This document shows positions 19,034 to 31,800 of a DNA stretch of 64,000 nucleotides, piece by piece. This DNA comes from an uncultured Colwellia sp. Its GTDB lineage: Bacteria; Pseudomonadota; Gammaproteobacteria; Enterobacterales; Alteromonadaceae. Position numbers and translations under genes: made by a program. Location: NCBI GenBank assembly GCA_913058395.1, contig CAJXQI010000008.1:62001-126000 (forward strand), written 5' to 3'. A model generated the notes under the pieces. That model saw nothing but the letters and a program-made list of their open reading frames with translations. It ran no database searches and was not told where the DNA came from. The stretch's first letter is position 1; each line of letters opens with the position of its first letter.

Positions 19034-19874
19034 ACGAACTCAACTTATTATTAAAACGATTATGTACAGCAACCGGCATAGCGGTGCGCACTTTTAGTAA
19101 TTCTTGCTCATTGTAATCTGCGCAGATAATACCTTTACCGGTATCAAGCTGCGCCAATATATCTCCCCAAGGGCTAATAATGACACTTTGCCCCCAGGTT
19201 TCTCGACCATTTAAATGCACGCCTTCTTGGCCTGCAGCAATAATATAAACTTGATTTTCTATTGCACGCGCTTGCAATAAAGTTAGCCAATGTGCGGCAC
19301 CTGTTACGCGAGTAAAAGCACTGGGTACTGAAATTATTGTCGCGCCTTGCTGCGTAAGTTGTCTAAATAACTCAGGAAAACGCAGGTCATAACAAATAGA
19401 CAAACCAAGTTTACTTGCGCCAACATCAACAACACTTACATTTTCGCCTGCTAGGGCGTAGCGTGATTCACAGTAGCTTTTTTCATTATCTTCAACGGCA
19501 ACATCAAATAAATGTAGCTTATCATAACTACCCAATTCATGGCCTTCTGGAGAGAAAACCACACTAGTATTAGTAAATTTCCCCACTATTTTTGATAGTA
19601 CGGGAATACTGCCAGCGACTAAAAAAACATTAAAAAGTTTAGCCATCGCGGCCAATTGAGTCTTTAAACCTTGGTTTTTAGCGTCTTCTTCTGCTAATGA
19701 TAACTGCGCTTTGTCTTTACCACCAAAAAACAGGCAACATTCAGGCAATACTACCAGTTGCTGCTTATCTTGGCTCAAGGTTGCGAGCTGCTTTTCTATC
19801 TCAGAAAAATTATCTGCAACGCTAGTGTTAGAACACATTTGAATTGCACAAAGCTGCATATTGCTATTTAACAC
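19026..19874 (-). CDS. Carbon-nitrogen hydrolase, Nit/deaminated-glutathione amidase type
   Basis: A 282-residue nitrilase-superfamily enzyme. The Glu-Lys-Cys triad is Glu45 (LPECC), Lys119 (YDKLHLFD) and Cys161 ([10 protein letters not shown]), counted from the GTG start. The block YDKLHLFDV with RFPELFRQL is typical of the Nit1/YbeM branch, which hydrolyses deaminated glutathione as metabolite repair. It starts either at GTG 19874, overlapping the yhdP stop by one base, or at ATG 19859, which would begin MQLCAIQM as many relatives do; neither has a convincing ribosome-binding site. It overlaps tldD at its 3' end, so it sits in a tightly packed operon between yhdP and tldD. Confidence 0.92.
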   Translation of the reverse strand: MLNSNMQLCAIQMCSNTSVADNFSEIEKQLATLSQDKQQLVVLPECCLFFGGKDKAQLSLAEEDAKNQGLKTQLAAMAKLFNVFLVAGSIPVLSKIVGKFTNTSVVFSPEGHELGSYDKLHLFDVAVEDNEKSYCESRYALAGENVSVVDVGASKLGLSICYDLRFPELFRQLTQQGATIISVPSAFTRVTGAAHWLTLLQARAIENQVYIIAAGQEGVHLNGRETWGQSVIISPWGDILAQLDTGKGIICADYNEQELLKVRTAMPVAVHNRFNNKLSSYE

Positions 19875-22800
19875 TACGCTTTTCCATCAGTTTTGTCTTT
19901 TTCTGGCTGCTGCTGTTTTGGTTGTTCAATTGCAGAAGGGTTAGTTTCGTCAGGAATATTATCAACAATTGTTGGCGGCGTAGAACGGCCAACACTAATA
20001 TTTTTATTCTTTTTACTTACCTGTTTAAACTCTGGATTATCTAAGTTTCCCGTCACTTCAAAGTTAATTTCAGCAATAACGGAGGAAGTAATCACTTCAT
20101 CTAACGCAACACCTGCTAAAAATGTCACCGGGTTAAGCGTCGCAATCCAAGCCAAAACCGGTAAACTCGAGGTCAAATTAGGTTTATACGACATGCGATA
20201 GTCAAGTTCATTAGAATTTAAGTTAGTATTACCAACAATAGTTAAGTCCCCTGCGGTACCTTTCATACGAACATTATCGGTATAAGCAACGCCATCCTTA
20301 ACGGTAAAGCTACCTTTAAGTTCACGATAGAACATACCATCACTAAAAATATCTCTAAAATCAAAGCTGAGCTTACGTACTAACGACTGCAAACTTAATA
20401 GCGATAATATGCGCACACCTTTATCATCTACATCAGCCAAATAGCCATCATCAAATTTAGCACTAAGATCGCCATCAAAAGTTGCCAAAGCAAAGTCATG
20501 TGGAGCACCTTGCCAGCTAACGTCGTAAGTGATTGCCACGCCACTATCTTTAATGATCGACACATAGCCAATATTTTCGACTTCTCGGGCTACATTATCG
20601 CTATTTAAAATACCTTTAACACTAGTACTTGATTGCTTTTCATCTTGCTGCCACTTGGCATCAAATGCCATGTTAGTTTTGCCACGTTTGGCGGTAAACT
20701 TGTTCAGTAACAAGGTGTTTTCGTTCTCTCGTTCTACGGTAAAAGAAACATCACCAAAATCATATAAGCCGTACTTACAACTTGCACACTTAGCTTTAAT
20801 GGTTGGCATATTGGCAAATACTTCAGCATTGAGCAGATGATTGATATTAGGTAATTGACTGTTATCTTCAAGTTCATCTGCTGAAACGTCACTTACTGAA
20901 ACTTCATCTAGCTCTGACATAGCAGTAGTTAAGTTTTCAGTTGCTACAGTATTATTGGCGACAACTGTTTCAGCATTGTTTGGTGAATTTTCTTTGCTAT
21001 TTTTGTCAGCCTTTGACTCAGCATTAGTTACTTCGGCAACTTCAGTTACTACCACTTCTTCAGGCGCAGTTAAATGCAAAAAGTCGATATCTAAGTCGAT
21101 GCCCTGCTGATACCACTCAGGATAAAATTTGGCATTTGCTCGCACTTCTTTGGCATTTAGATTTAATAACCACCAATTAGCTGTGGGGCTAAAATCAAAA
21201 TCTACCTCATGAAAGTCTTGCCCGTATACTAATAAGTTTTCAACTCGGCCATTTATTCGACTCGGTGCGTGTAACAACGGCGGCGTCGTTTCTACAAGAG
21301 AGTTTTCTACTACCACCTTTTCCTTTGGATCACTCGTAGGGGCAGCTTCAACCGACGATAATATATCGAGCACTAAAGGCTGCCACTGCTCATAATTGGC
21401 ATTTGCTAGATCTGCGGTGATATGAAAGCCTTTTGTTGGCAGCCATAATTGCTGCTTACCCAGCACCAAATGCGCTAACGAAAAGCTTGTTTGTTGATGA
21501 TCTAATAAACCATAAAAATCAACTTTATCACCAATTTCAGCATTTATTGTACTGTTAGACTCATTTCCTAAAGCATGAATATTAACCGCAATTTGCTCAC
21601 CAATGTTTTTGCTAAATGGTGCCGGTATAGCTAAATTAACATCTTGCAAAGTAGAGTTTATTTGGTAGTCATAGCTAAAGTTATCATCACTAATATTGAG
21701 TGCTAACTGCCCTTGCCAGTCTAATTGGCCATTAGCATATTTTAATAATTCATCTGGCACTTGCGCTTGCCACTGACTTTCTTGCCATAGGGCTAACGTT
21801 TCAATAGCAACGCTATAGTGGTCACTCTTTTGTTTTGCTACAACATTTAGTGTTAGCGGTAGACCACGCCAATCTAATTTAATATCAGAGGCTGTTATTA
21901 GGTCATTACGGTAATTAAGACGGCCATTAACATTGACAAAGTCCATGCTTGGCGCCTGCAACTTCACCTTATTATCATTAAAGTCTACATGACCTTTTGC
22001 AACAACCGCATCAAGATCATTCAAAGGCAGCACTAAAGAAAAGTCACCGTTTATAACGTCTTCAACCATCACTTGTTCAAGTGTCAGCCCAATAGAACTT
22101 TTCATTGGGCTTGCATCCATCAATTTACTGACTAACGCAGGTTGTGTTTCACTAAAGCTAGCGTCAACCGTTAATATTTGTTCGTCAGATAGATTAGCTA
22201 TAGCCGCTTCAACACCTGTTACGTCAATACCTGCGAGTGAACCCGCACGACCAGTAATCATCATACTATTATTGGTAAAGTTTAAGTTGGCAGCAAAATT
22301 TGTAATTGCTGGCCATTCAGGATCGAATATAAAGGTACTGTCAGACAATTCAGCATCAACCACAAAAATGCCTTCATGGTTATCAAAAGGAAAACTTTGT
22401 AATGGCCCATTAAATAGCACCAATGCTTGTTCTATTTTACCATCAACAATTGCAGCATCGAGGTAATCATAAAGGTTTTCTCCCATCAATAAATGGGGGT
22501 AATAATGCTCAGCAAACTCTGCATCACCTTCACTTACGCTTGCTAGTAAAGCCATCGTGACCGGTTTATCTTGCTCACTAACTACTTTAACATCTGCGGT
22601 TAAACTAACTTCAGACGAAGTAATGTCGACATTTTCAGCAGAAAACTGCCAGCCTTCAGCTGAAAACTCTGCAAAAATATCAGTACTTAAACGGCTATAT
22701 TGAATTGGTTGCTTAAAGTGTTTGTCAAAATCGAGCGCACCATCAACCGCATTCAAGGCAATGTGTAATTTGTTACTTTGGTAAACTAACTCACCGCTAA

Positions 22801-24040
22801 CATTATCTATACCTGGTATCCCGTGGCTAAAATGACTATTTACGTCATTAAAACTTGCGGTAATTGCCATATCACTTTTACTACCGAAAAAGTGAATATC
22901 ATCAATACGGCCAGTTGGGGCCAAATTTACCAGTAAACTTTCTAACGCTTCATCATCAAACAAAAGTGGAAATACACCTTCAAAACTAGCTAACTCTATA
23001 CCACTAATATAACCATTAACCCTCTCAGCGTTGACGTTAGCTAATGCTGATACTTTATTTGTTTCTTTACCATTACGTTTGATGACAATTGGTGAGGTAG
23101 AAACGTTATAAACCAACTCATCGATAGTTTTGATTTGAATATCACCACCGTCAATTTCAAAAGTTTGTTCACTATTATCGTGCTGCCAACTAATTTTATT
23201 ATTACCGAGCGATAATTGAATAAACTCGGGTTTACCAGCATTAACATTCAGCCAAGTACTAAAGTTAATCGAGGAATGGGTATTTTCATCATCAAGCGCT
23301 AATGCACGCCCTAGCCAAGGCGTTATATTAATTTCATTAGCTTCAAGGTAGGCTTGACCTGTTAGCTTATCAAACTCATTGCCTTGAAAGTCTAATAACA
23401 CTTTTAAATTATTTGAGCTAAGACCATCAACAATAACGGTACCATTTGCTCTATGACGATCATCTAAATTAAGCCAATGTAGTTCGTTGATTGTAAAGGC
23501 TCTTACACCTGCAATAGTACGGTATAAAACATGGCTATCACGGATCGAAAAGCGAGAAATCTGCTCTAATAAAATTGAAGATAAGTTATCAACTAAAGCG
23601 CTACTTTCAACAGACTCATCGGTTAAATCATCTTCAATTGCAACCTCAGCCTCTTCTGCTACTACTTGCTCAAACTCAAGCTCAGCACCTGCAATAGCAA
23701 AATCTTTGGTCACAAGTTGTCGTGCGCGGATACTGCGCCAGAAATCTAATTCAACCTCTAAGCTATCAATAAATATTTTCGCATCTTTTTTGGATAACAA
23801 CTCAACTTGTCGAACAATAAGAGTTGGGCCTGATTCTTGCCAGCCCATAGTAAATGAGCCAATGGAGATATTAGTGTTGTAAGTGCTATTGAGATAATCT
23901 TCAACATTTTCACGATAATTATGGGCGTAAGGCAAAAATAAACGCAAAGTGCTGATTAACACCGCAAAAACTACCAACAAAATTGCCAATAGTTTATACA
24001 GACGCTTAAGCCATCTATTTAATATTGCGGAAACACTCAT
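19874..24040 (-). CDS. yhdP: YhdP family AsmA-like envelope protein
   Basis: A 1388-residue protein with one N-terminal signal-anchor (about 10-33: LYKLLAILLVVFAVLISTLR) followed by a very long beta-rich periplasmic part typical of the TamB/AsmA/YhdP bridge proteins. The C-terminal segment (VLAWIATLNPVTFLAGVALD) is the conserved YhdP end. YhdP forms a hydrophobic groove spanning the periplasm and moves phospholipids to the outer membrane in E. coli. It is about 120 residues longer than E. coli YhdP. Residues of about 950-1070 contain an acidic Ala/Glu/Asn/Thr-rich stretch that looks unstructured and may account for the excess. It lies 70 bases after rng. Confidence 0.93.
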   Translation of the reverse strand: MSVSAILNRWLKRLYKLLAILLVVFAVLISTLRLFLPYAHNYRENVEDYLNSTYNTNISIGSFTMGWQESGPTLIVRQVELLSKKDAKIFIDSLEVELDFWRSIRARQLVTKDFAIAGAELEFEQVVAEEAEVAIEDDLTDESVESSALVDNLSSILLEQISRFSIRDSHVLYRTIAGVRAFTINELHWLNLDDRHRANGTVIVDGLSSNNLKVLLDFQGNEFDKLTGQAYLEANEINITPWLGRALALDDENTHSSINFSTWLNVNAGKPEFIQLSLGNNKISWQHDNSEQTFEIDGGDIQIKTIDELVYNVSTSPIVIKRNGKETNKVSALANVNAERVNGYISGIELASFEGVFPLLFDDEALESLLVNLAPTGRIDDIHFFGSKSDMAITASFNDVNSHFSHGIPGIDNVSGELVYQSNKLHIALNAVDGALDFDKHFKQPIQYSRLSTDIFAEFSAEGWQFSAENVDITSSEVSLTADVKVVSEQDKPVTMALLASVSEGDAEFAEHYYPHLLMGENLYDYLDAAIVDGKIEQALVLFNGPLQSFPFDNHEGIFVVDAELSDSTFIFDPEWPAITNFAANLNFTNNSMMITGRAGSLAGIDVTGVEAAIANLSDEQILTVDASFSETQPALVSKLMDASPMKSSIGLTLEQVMVEDVINGDFSLVLPLNDLDAVVAKGHVDFNDNKVKLQAPSMDFVNVNGRLNYRNDLITASDIKLDWRGLPLTLNVVAKQKSDHYSVAIETLALWQESQWQAQVPDELLKYANGQLDWQGQLALNISDDNFSYDYQINSTLQDVNLAIPAPFSKNIGEQIAVNIHALGNESNSTINAEIGDKVDFYGLLDHQQTSFSLAHLVLGKQQLWLPTKGFHITADLANANYEQWQPLVLDILSSVEAAPTSDPKEKVVVENSLVETTPPLLHAPSRINGRVENLLVYGQDFHEVDFDFSPTANWWLLNLNAKEVRANAKFYPEWYQQGIDLDIDFLHLTAPEEVVVTEVAEVTNAESKADKNSKENSPNNAETVVANNTVATENLTTAMSELDEVSVSDVSADELEDNSQLPNINHLLNAEVFANMPTIKAKCASCKYGLYDFGDVSFTVERENENTLLLNKFTAKRGKTNMAFDAKWQQDEKQSSTSVKGILNSDNVAREVENIGYVSIIKDSGVAITYDVSWQGAPHDFALATFDGDLSAKFDDGYLADVDDKGVRILSLLSLQSLVRKLSFDFRDIFSDGMFYRELKGSFTVKDGVAYTDNVRMKGTAGDLTIVGNTNLNSNELDYRMSYKPNLTSSLPVLAWIATLNPVTFLAGVALDEVITSSVIAEINFEVTGNLDNPEFKQVSKKNKNISVGRSTPPTIVDNIPDETNPSAIEQPKQQQPEKDKTDGKA

Positions 24041-24110
24041 TACGTTTTAACCAAACCTTCATTCACTCCTAGATTTACCTGACCAATAATCACCACAACT
24101 CAGAAAGTTG

Positions 24111-25577
24111 CTACATCATTACAACGTCGAACTGCTCTTGATTATACATGTTTTCAGTTTGTATCTTAATTTGCTTACCAATGAATACTTCTAGCTCAGC
24201 GAGGTTATGGTATTCATCATTGATTAATGACTCACTTACTGATGAAGATGCATAAACGATAAACTTGTCGGCATCATAGGCGCGATTAACCCTGACAATT
24301 TCACGTAAAATTTCAAAACAAACCGTTTCAACTGTTTTCACATACCCACGACCATGACAAACTTCACATTCGCCACATAAAATATGCTCTAAACTTTCAC
24401 GAGTACGTTTACGCGTCATCTCAACGAGTCCAAGCGCAGAAAATCCAGAGATACTATATTTTACGTTATCACGCGCCATTGCTATGTCTAAACTGTGCAA
24501 TACGCGGCGTTGATGGTCTTTATCATTCATATCGATAAAATCAACAATAACAATACCACCGAGGTTTCTTAACCTTAATTGTCGTGCAATTGCCTGAGTT
24601 GCTTCGATATTAGTATTAAATATTGTTTCTTCTAAATTCCGATGACCAACAAACGCACCAGTATTAATATCAATAGTGGTCATTGCTTCTGTTTGATCGA
24701 TAATTAATGAGCCACCTGACTTCAATTCAATTTTGCGATGTAATGAGCGTTGAATTTCACTTTCAACATCGAATAAATCAAATATTGGTCGCTCACCTGG
24801 GTAATATTCAATGACGGGCGCTAAGTTAGGTACAAACTCGGTGGTAAATTCAACTAATTGGTCGTAAGTTAATTTTGAATCAATGCGAATACGCTCTAAT
24901 GATACGCCAACAAAGTCACGTAAAACGCGAAATGCCAATGACAAATCTTGGTAGATAGGGTCTTTAGTTTGTTTACGCTTCTTACGCTCTATCACTTTCG
25001 CCCAAACACGACGTAAAAACTCAGCGTCATGCTGTAATTCTTCAATGCCTGCACCTTCTGCAGCAGTACGAACAATAAAGCCATGATCTTCACCACAATA
25101 TGGCGTAACAATGGACTTTAAACGATTACGCTCTTTAGGGTCTTCTATGCGTTGTGAAATTCCGGCATGGCTAGCATTTGGCATTAGCACTAAAAATCGC
25201 GCTGCGACAGTAATATCAGTAGTTAGCCTCGCGCCTTTAGTACCTAGCGGGTCTTTCACCACTTGTACAACGATGTATTGGCCTTCGTGTACTAAGTTAC
25301 GAATATCAGGCACTTGGTCATGACTACTGTTTTCTTCTTTGACAATAAGTTTTGAATTGATATCAGAAGCATGAAGAAATGCGGCTTTACCTAAATTTAT
25401 ATCAACAAATGCGGCTTGCATACCAGGTAACACGCGAATAATTTTACCGAGATAAATATTACCGACTAAGCCTCGACGAGCTTCACGTTCAACATGAACT
25501 TCTTGCAGTGAACCATTTTCGATTAGTGCCACTCGCGTTTCGCTGGGCGTAACATTGATCAGTAACTCACCGCTCAT
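24111..25577 (-). CDS. rng: Ribonuclease G
   Basis: A 488-residue endoribonuclease matching E. coli RNase G (489) throughout and lacking the long C-terminal scaffold of RNase E. It has an S1 domain at about 36-125 (GNIYLGKIIRVLPGMQAAFV), the DNase I-like catalytic part with the metal-binding Asp residues in TTIDINTGAFVG and VIVDFIDM, and the zinc-link CGECEVCHGRG that holds the dimer. It matures 16S rRNA 5' ends and starts decay of some mRNAs. The ATG at 25577 has AGGAA ten bases upstream and follows maf by 23 bases, within the mre operon line. Confidence 0.96.
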   Translation of the reverse strand: MSGELLINVTPSETRVALIENGSLQEVHVEREARRGLVGNIYLGKIIRVLPGMQAAFVDINLGKAAFLHASDINSKLIVKEENSSHDQVPDIRNLVHEGQYIVVQVVKDPLGTKGARLTTDITVAARFLVLMPNASHAGISQRIEDPKERNRLKSIVTPYCGEDHGFIVRTAAEGAGIEELQHDAEFLRRVWAKVIERKKRKQTKDPIYQDLSLAFRVLRDFVGVSLERIRIDSKLTYDQLVEFTTEFVPNLAPVIEYYPGERPIFDLFDVESEIQRSLHRKIELKSGGSLIIDQTEAMTTIDINTGAFVGHRNLEETIFNTNIEATQAIARQLRLRNLGGIVIVDFIDMNDKDHQRRVLHSLDIAMARDNVKYSISGFSALGLVEMTRKRTRESLEHILCGECEVCHGRGYVKTVETVCFEILREIVRVNRAYDADKFIVYASSSVSESLINDEYHNLAELEVFIGKQIKIQTENMYNQEQFDVVMM

Positions 25578-25600
25578 ATCAATTCCTATTTATATCAAAA

Positions 25601-26191
25601 TTAGTCTTGCGCTATTAACGATTTCACGCCAAAAGAAGATAACAACTGGGCTGTTTCATACAAAGGTAACCCGACCACTGAAGAATAACTACCGCGAATT
25701 TGTTTCACAAATTGTCCAGCTATACCTTGAATACCATAAGCACCGGCTTTATCTTGCGGTTCACCTGTTTGCCAGTAACGAGTGATTTCTTGCGTCGATA
25801 AGGCTTTAAAGTCAACGTCGGTAGTAACAATTATTACTTCACTGCGCTCGCCTTGTACTGCCGCAATAGCAGTAACCACCTGATGTGAATTATCAGACAG
25901 CATTTTCAGTATAGCGATACAATCATCTAATGATTCTGGCTTACCTAAAATATGCTGCTGAAACACCACGCTGGTATCAGAGCCTAATACAACAACGTCA
26001 TCATCCGCCTGGTTTTGTGCAATTGCATTTGCTTTTTCTAGCGCCAAACGTGCAACATATTGTGCAGCATTCTCATCTGACTGAATGCTTTCATCAATAT
26101 CTGCGGGTAAACATTGAAAATTATAACCTAGCTGCGTTAGCAACTCTTTTCGGCGAGGTGATTGTGACGCCAGTATTAAAGTAGTAGACAT
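25601..26191 (-). CDS. maf: Maf family nucleoside triphosphate pyrophosphatase
   Basis: A 196-residue Maf protein of the YhdE type. It begins MSTTLILASQSPRRKELL with the phosphate-binding Ser/Arg/Arg-Lys signature and has SDTSV with the catalytic Asp. YhdE hydrolyses dTTP and UTP; Maf overproduction inhibits septation in Bacillus. The frame extends to a Met codon at 26257, but ATG 26191, one base after the mreD stop, fits both family length and gene packing. Position between mreD and rng is the standard gammaproteobacterial arrangement. Confidence 0.95.
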   Translation of the reverse strand: MSTTLILASQSPRRKELLTQLGYNFQCLPADIDESIQSDENAAQYVARLALEKANAIAQNQADDDVVVLGSDTSVVFQQHILGKPESLDDCIAILKMLSDNSHQVVTAIAAVQGERSEVIIVTTDVDFKALSTQEITRYWQTGEPQDKAGAYGIQGIAGQFVKQIRGSYSSVVGLPLYETAQLLSSFGVKSLIAQD

Positions 26192-26192
26192 G

Positions 26193-26672
26193 TTATTTGA
26201 TTCGAAAGTTTCGTCTAATTTTGCGTAAGAGTAAAAATACCCACGGCCAAAGCACAATTGTCGTGATCACGGGGTATAAATAGCTAGGTAAAAATATTGC
26301 ATCAGTTAAAAAACGTTGCAGCCAAAACACGATTAAATGATAAAGAGCTGACAGTACGCCAACAATCATCGCTTGTTGCCAAACCGAGAAATTACGTATT
26401 TTTTGGAAGTTACTCGCCACAATATAAACAGCTAACGCCATTGCACCAGCATGTACGCCTAACGTAGAACCTAACAGAACATCTAAAATAAAACCTAATA
26501 CCCAAGCGTAAATTACATTAACCCGTGTTGGTAATGCTAAACACCAATAAAGCAAAACCACTAACACCCAATCAGGGCGGAAAGCATCAACACTTAATGG
26601 CAAAGGCATAATGCTTGCCATAAGCGCGACTAAAAAAGTTAACAGAATAATTAAACGGCTAGAGAGGCTCAT
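26193..26672 (-). CDS. mreD: Rod shape-determining protein MreD
   Basis: A 159-residue inner-membrane protein with about five hydrophobic segments, the size of E. coli MreD (162). Family features include PLSVDAFRPDWVLVVLLYWC and VNVIYAWVLGFILDVLLG. MreD joins MreB and MreC in the elongasome that guides lateral wall synthesis. Its ATG overlaps the mreC stop by four bases (ATGA), showing translational coupling. Confidence 0.96.
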   Translation of the reverse strand: MSLSSRLIILLTFLVALMASIMPLPLSVDAFRPDWVLVVLLYWCLALPTRVNVIYAWVLGFILDVLLGSTLGVHAGAMALAVYIVASNFQKIRNFSVWQQAMIVGVLSALYHLIVFWLQRFLTDAIFLPSYLYPVITTIVLWPWVFLLLRKIRRNFRIK

Positions 26673-27565
26673 TCACCTTCACCTTTCGTGGCTGACTTGC
26701 TTTTAGTAGCTGCTGCTTGTGACTTTTTCAATGGTTTTGTTTCAGCTTGTTCTGGCCACAATAATAGTACGTAACGTAAACGGTCTATTTTTGCTACTGG
26801 CTGACTTTGAATACGTGCAAAGGCATGAGATTCATCTTGAATAACCGAAGTTACTTTAGCAACAGGGTAGCCTTCTGGAAACTTTCCGCCTAAACCGGAT
26901 GTAACCAAGATATCATCGACGCGAATATCGGTACTATGCTGCACATGGTTATGAGTTAATCGGTCAATAACCCCAACACCAGCCGCAATTAAGCGTACAC
27001 CGTTGCGGCTTATTCTTACTGGTATGGCATGAGTCACGTCAGTGATAAGTAACACCCGACTACTCGTTGTACCGACATGAAGTACTTGCCCAACAATGCC
27101 TTCGTCATCAATAACCGCTTGGCCTTCAAAAACACCTTCGTTAGCACCACGGTTTATCACCACTTGATGGGTATAAGGGTCACTGTCTACTGCTAAAATT
27201 TCTGCCACCATCTTTTTGGCATCATTACGCAATGGTGAGGAAAGTAATGCTCTTAAGCGTTCATTTTCTTTTTTAACAATATCTAACTGCAACGCCTGTT
27301 CATGAAAAACCAGTTCATTAACTTTATATTGCTCATTATCCGCAATAAGTTGGCGACGAGTAACGATATTTTCTGCTGCCCAATTCATCATTTGCTTCGG
27401 CGTAGTAGCCAAATACTGTAAAGGGCTGACCATAGATTGTAAAAAGCCTCGAACGGATTCGAAGCTATTCATTTTATGGTCGAAAAAAATTAACAATACA
27501 GAACAAAACAGCACCAAAACTAGTCGGTGCTGTGGGGAAGGTCCATGCTTAAAAATAGGATTCAT
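26669..27565 (-). CDS. mreC: Rod shape-determining protein MreC
   Basis: A 298-residue bitopic protein: a short cytoplasmic N-terminus, one membrane helix at about 14-27, a coiled coil at about 75-105 (EQALQLDIVKKENERLRALL) and paired beta-barrels with conserved VINRGANEGVFEGQAV and DILVTSGLGGKFPEGYPVA. It ends in a short Lys/Ala tail and lacks the long C-terminal extension of E. coli MreC (367). MreC bridges MreB to the PBP2/RodA synthase. It starts 15 bases after mreB. Confidence 0.96.
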   Translation of the reverse strand: MNPIFKHGPSPQHRLVLVLFCSVLLIFFDHKMNSFESVRGFLQSMVSPLQYLATTPKQMMNWAAENIVTRRQLIADNEQYKVNELVFHEQALQLDIVKKENERLRALLSSPLRNDAKKMVAEILAVDSDPYTHQVVINRGANEGVFEGQAVIDDEGIVGQVLHVGTTSSRVLLITDVTHAIPVRISRNGVRLIAAGVGVIDRLTHNHVQHSTDIRVDDILVTSGLGGKFPEGYPVAKVTSVIQDESHAFARIQSQPVAKIDRLRYVLLLWPEQAETKPLKKSQAAATKSKSATKGEGE

Positions 27566-27580
27566 TGCGTGAACTAATCG

Positions 27581-28651
<1,071 letters not shown>

Positions 28652-28869
28652 CTAGGCAACAAATTGCCAGAATATTAGGGTTCTTGATATGCAGAACAGC
28701 GATAGCCTACATATTAAAAATAGCGTTATTAACTCGCTATCATACCGCAGACTTTGATGCTTGTGTTGTTAGAATGATAAAAAATTCACGAAAAATTAAG
28801 ATTTTTTCACCAAATATTAGAATAAGAAGAATCCAACACGGTTAAGGCTAACATTCGCCAAATTAAAGA

Positions 28870-31800
28870 CTAATTAGTCACTTCTCGCCAAGAGATGATT
28901 CGGTCGTTACCTCGGTATAGGCCAAAGGTTGCAACACCCGATGGGTTATCATCAAAAATATTACCATCATTATTTTCATCATTAGTATTCCAGTTAAACT
29001 TCAACCAAGTAGGTACATCTTCATAAGTAACTCGAATTTGACCTCGTGAACCGTCAGTAGGCTGTGATAATAGAAGCTGACCTAGCCCTAAATTAAACGT
29101 TGGCCCTGCATCAGAAACATTTACAACCCCTGTTGCTAATTGCGGTGATAAATCGACATTGTCCTTAGTGTAATTCGAAGCGACGCTGCCATCATAAGCG
29201 GTCAAACTATCAAGTTCATTAACGACAAATTGGCTGCCATTCCAATATTGAACAGACATAGGTAATGGTAAATCCGCAGTCTCAGGGCCGTAGGTGTTAT
29301 CTATATTCCATCGACCAAACCTAATTTCAATACCTTTTGGATCTAGCGTCAAAATACCATTATTGCCATCGGTGTCAGTGTCATCTGTAGCGACATCATC
29401 GGTATCAATAATAGAATCTATTTGTATATTTATATCTGCTGTATATTTATCAATTAATGATTTTTCATTACGTGTATATAGATAATGATCGGTGTCACTG
29501 AATTTATATTTAACCGTGCCATCACCTCCATCACTTAAATTACTTGCCAAGACATTTATAGCTGCAACGACATCAGTATCTATGGTTTTCTCAACTCGGC
29601 TACTATCGAATATCGGTGATGTTATTGTAAAACTTGTTTCATCCAGCATCATAAAGTTAGCAGTATAGTTTTTTGTAATTTTACTCGCTGTGCCGGCATT
29701 ATAGGCTGTAATTAAAATCTCAGGTTCAAGAAGACTTTTATAGGACATTGCGCCATCAGCTAAAGTTGATTTATTCAATTCGCCCGTGTACGCAAAACTA
29801 CCTCCATTACTATTTTCCAACTCACCTTCAAACACGGTGCTCACCGTAAAGTATTTTGGTATAAAACGGCCAATATTCTTACTGACAGCTATAGGGATTG
29901 TTTTATTAAAATAGCCATTAACTGGTGGGGTTGCAGTTATTGTAAATACACCAACTTCTGAAATACTTTGCTCGGCAAGCTCAATAATGCCATTTTTTAT
30001 GGCGCCAAAGTCCTCAACAAAGTCAAAGCTAGTTATTCCTAAGGCCACAGGATTTTCTGGACTTAGTACCGGAGCAACGGTTTTAACATTTAATGCAATA
30101 TTGTATAGCTCAAAGTTAGGTGTATACGTTGTTTCGTCGGCACATGTTGCAGCAATATCTAAGGTGAAATTTTCTCCTGCAGCTTTGAACTTATTGCATA
30201 TTATGTCATTAGGATTTGCGCTTGAGCATGCCGAATTTGCTTCAAATGCATTTATCAGTAACCGGTCAGGGCTGACAACCACAGTGACATTATCTGATGA
30301 CAATCCTGAATCAGAGCCCTCACTAATAGCAATATTAATTTGGCCAGCATCATTATATTGGAAAGGTAAAGTTGCTGCCGCATTAGTGTCAAAGGTAATC
30401 ACCTTTCTTTGCGCAACTCCATTTGCTGCCATTTCAATATTATCAACTTTAGGAAGTTTAGTACCGGTAACGGGATTACTATAAGTAAACGTTAAATCTA
30501 CCGGCTGAGCACCTACATAAGCTGGAGCGCAACTCATACCATTATCACTTAATTTCACCGCTTGAATAACTAAATTAGGGATAGTACAAGAATTGTGATC
30601 ATCCAATGTTAAAATATAACCAGCATCAGAGAACGTCATGTCACAACTACTACCAAAGCCTGAACACTCAATTGGATTACTTGCCGCTATGGTTGCCCCA
30701 TCAATCGATAGGGTAATTTTTTCAGCTTTCGTGTAATTAAAATCAAAATTCGTACTGCCAGTAAATGTAGGTGAGAATTTAATACTGCTGCCATCTGTTG
30801 GGCTAGTAATAGTAAAATCTAAACTGACAGATTCTGTGCTTAAATCGCTACTGGCTGAGCAATCACTATTGGTGCAGGCTTTGATGGTTATCGGCTCTGC
30901 GGCACAAGTTAAACCATTTCCATCATGCACGATTTCATAATGATGAATAACGGGTTCAGCACAGGCATGCCTTTTTGCATAAACTTCGTTTATTTCAGCT
31001 GCACTCAGCGCCCCTTTAAATACGTGCACTTCATCAATAGCACCAGTGAAATGAAAGTTACTTCCGTTTTCTCCTGATGCTGAAGTTTCACCACCAATAC
31101 TTGCAGGGCCAGTATCAACTCCCCAAGTTCCCGTATAAGTACTACTTGTACTAGTACCGTTTACAGCTTGTGCAACACCGTTAATATAGATTTGCCGAGT
31201 TTTAGTCACACTATTATGAACAGCGGTAACAAAGCTCCAAGTGTTAGCTGCAATTGAGCTATTGGTATCAACACTAATAGGACTAACACCACGAGAAAAG
31301 AAACGCAGTCGACCATTGCCAGGATCACCCAAACTAAAACCAAACCCTTGTTGGTTGTTTTGATCATCTATAAATATTCGTGAACCACTATTTAGATTGC
31401 TTGGGTTAATCCATGCAGTAATGGTAAAACTGTCTTGTAAATTTTCAAAAGTACTTGGCAATTCGATGTAATCATCAACACCATCAAAACTGCCATAGCC
31501 ACAAGTACCAGGGTTGCCCGTTAAGGCTGGAGTTGCATTGCTGGTTGAAGCTCCATCAACTCCTTGTGCGTCAAAATTACCGGTTTCATCAATGACTTCG
31601 TTGGCCACATCATTCCATGAGGTTTCTTCCATTGAATACTGGGCAATAATCTCATTGTTACAAGAGATGACTTCACCGTCTAACCCTAAACCGTTATTTT
31701 GATAATCATAAATTTGATCTATTTGTTCTTGCCCTATTGCATCTTCAAATATAATCAACTCATCTATCAAACCGTTAAAAGCCTGACTTGAGCTAAAACC

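Noticed and set aside
29987-30484. Plus-strand frame of 165 codons opposite mshQ
   Set aside because: It lies inside the DUF6701 part of mshQ and shows no domain, signal or ribosome-binding site.
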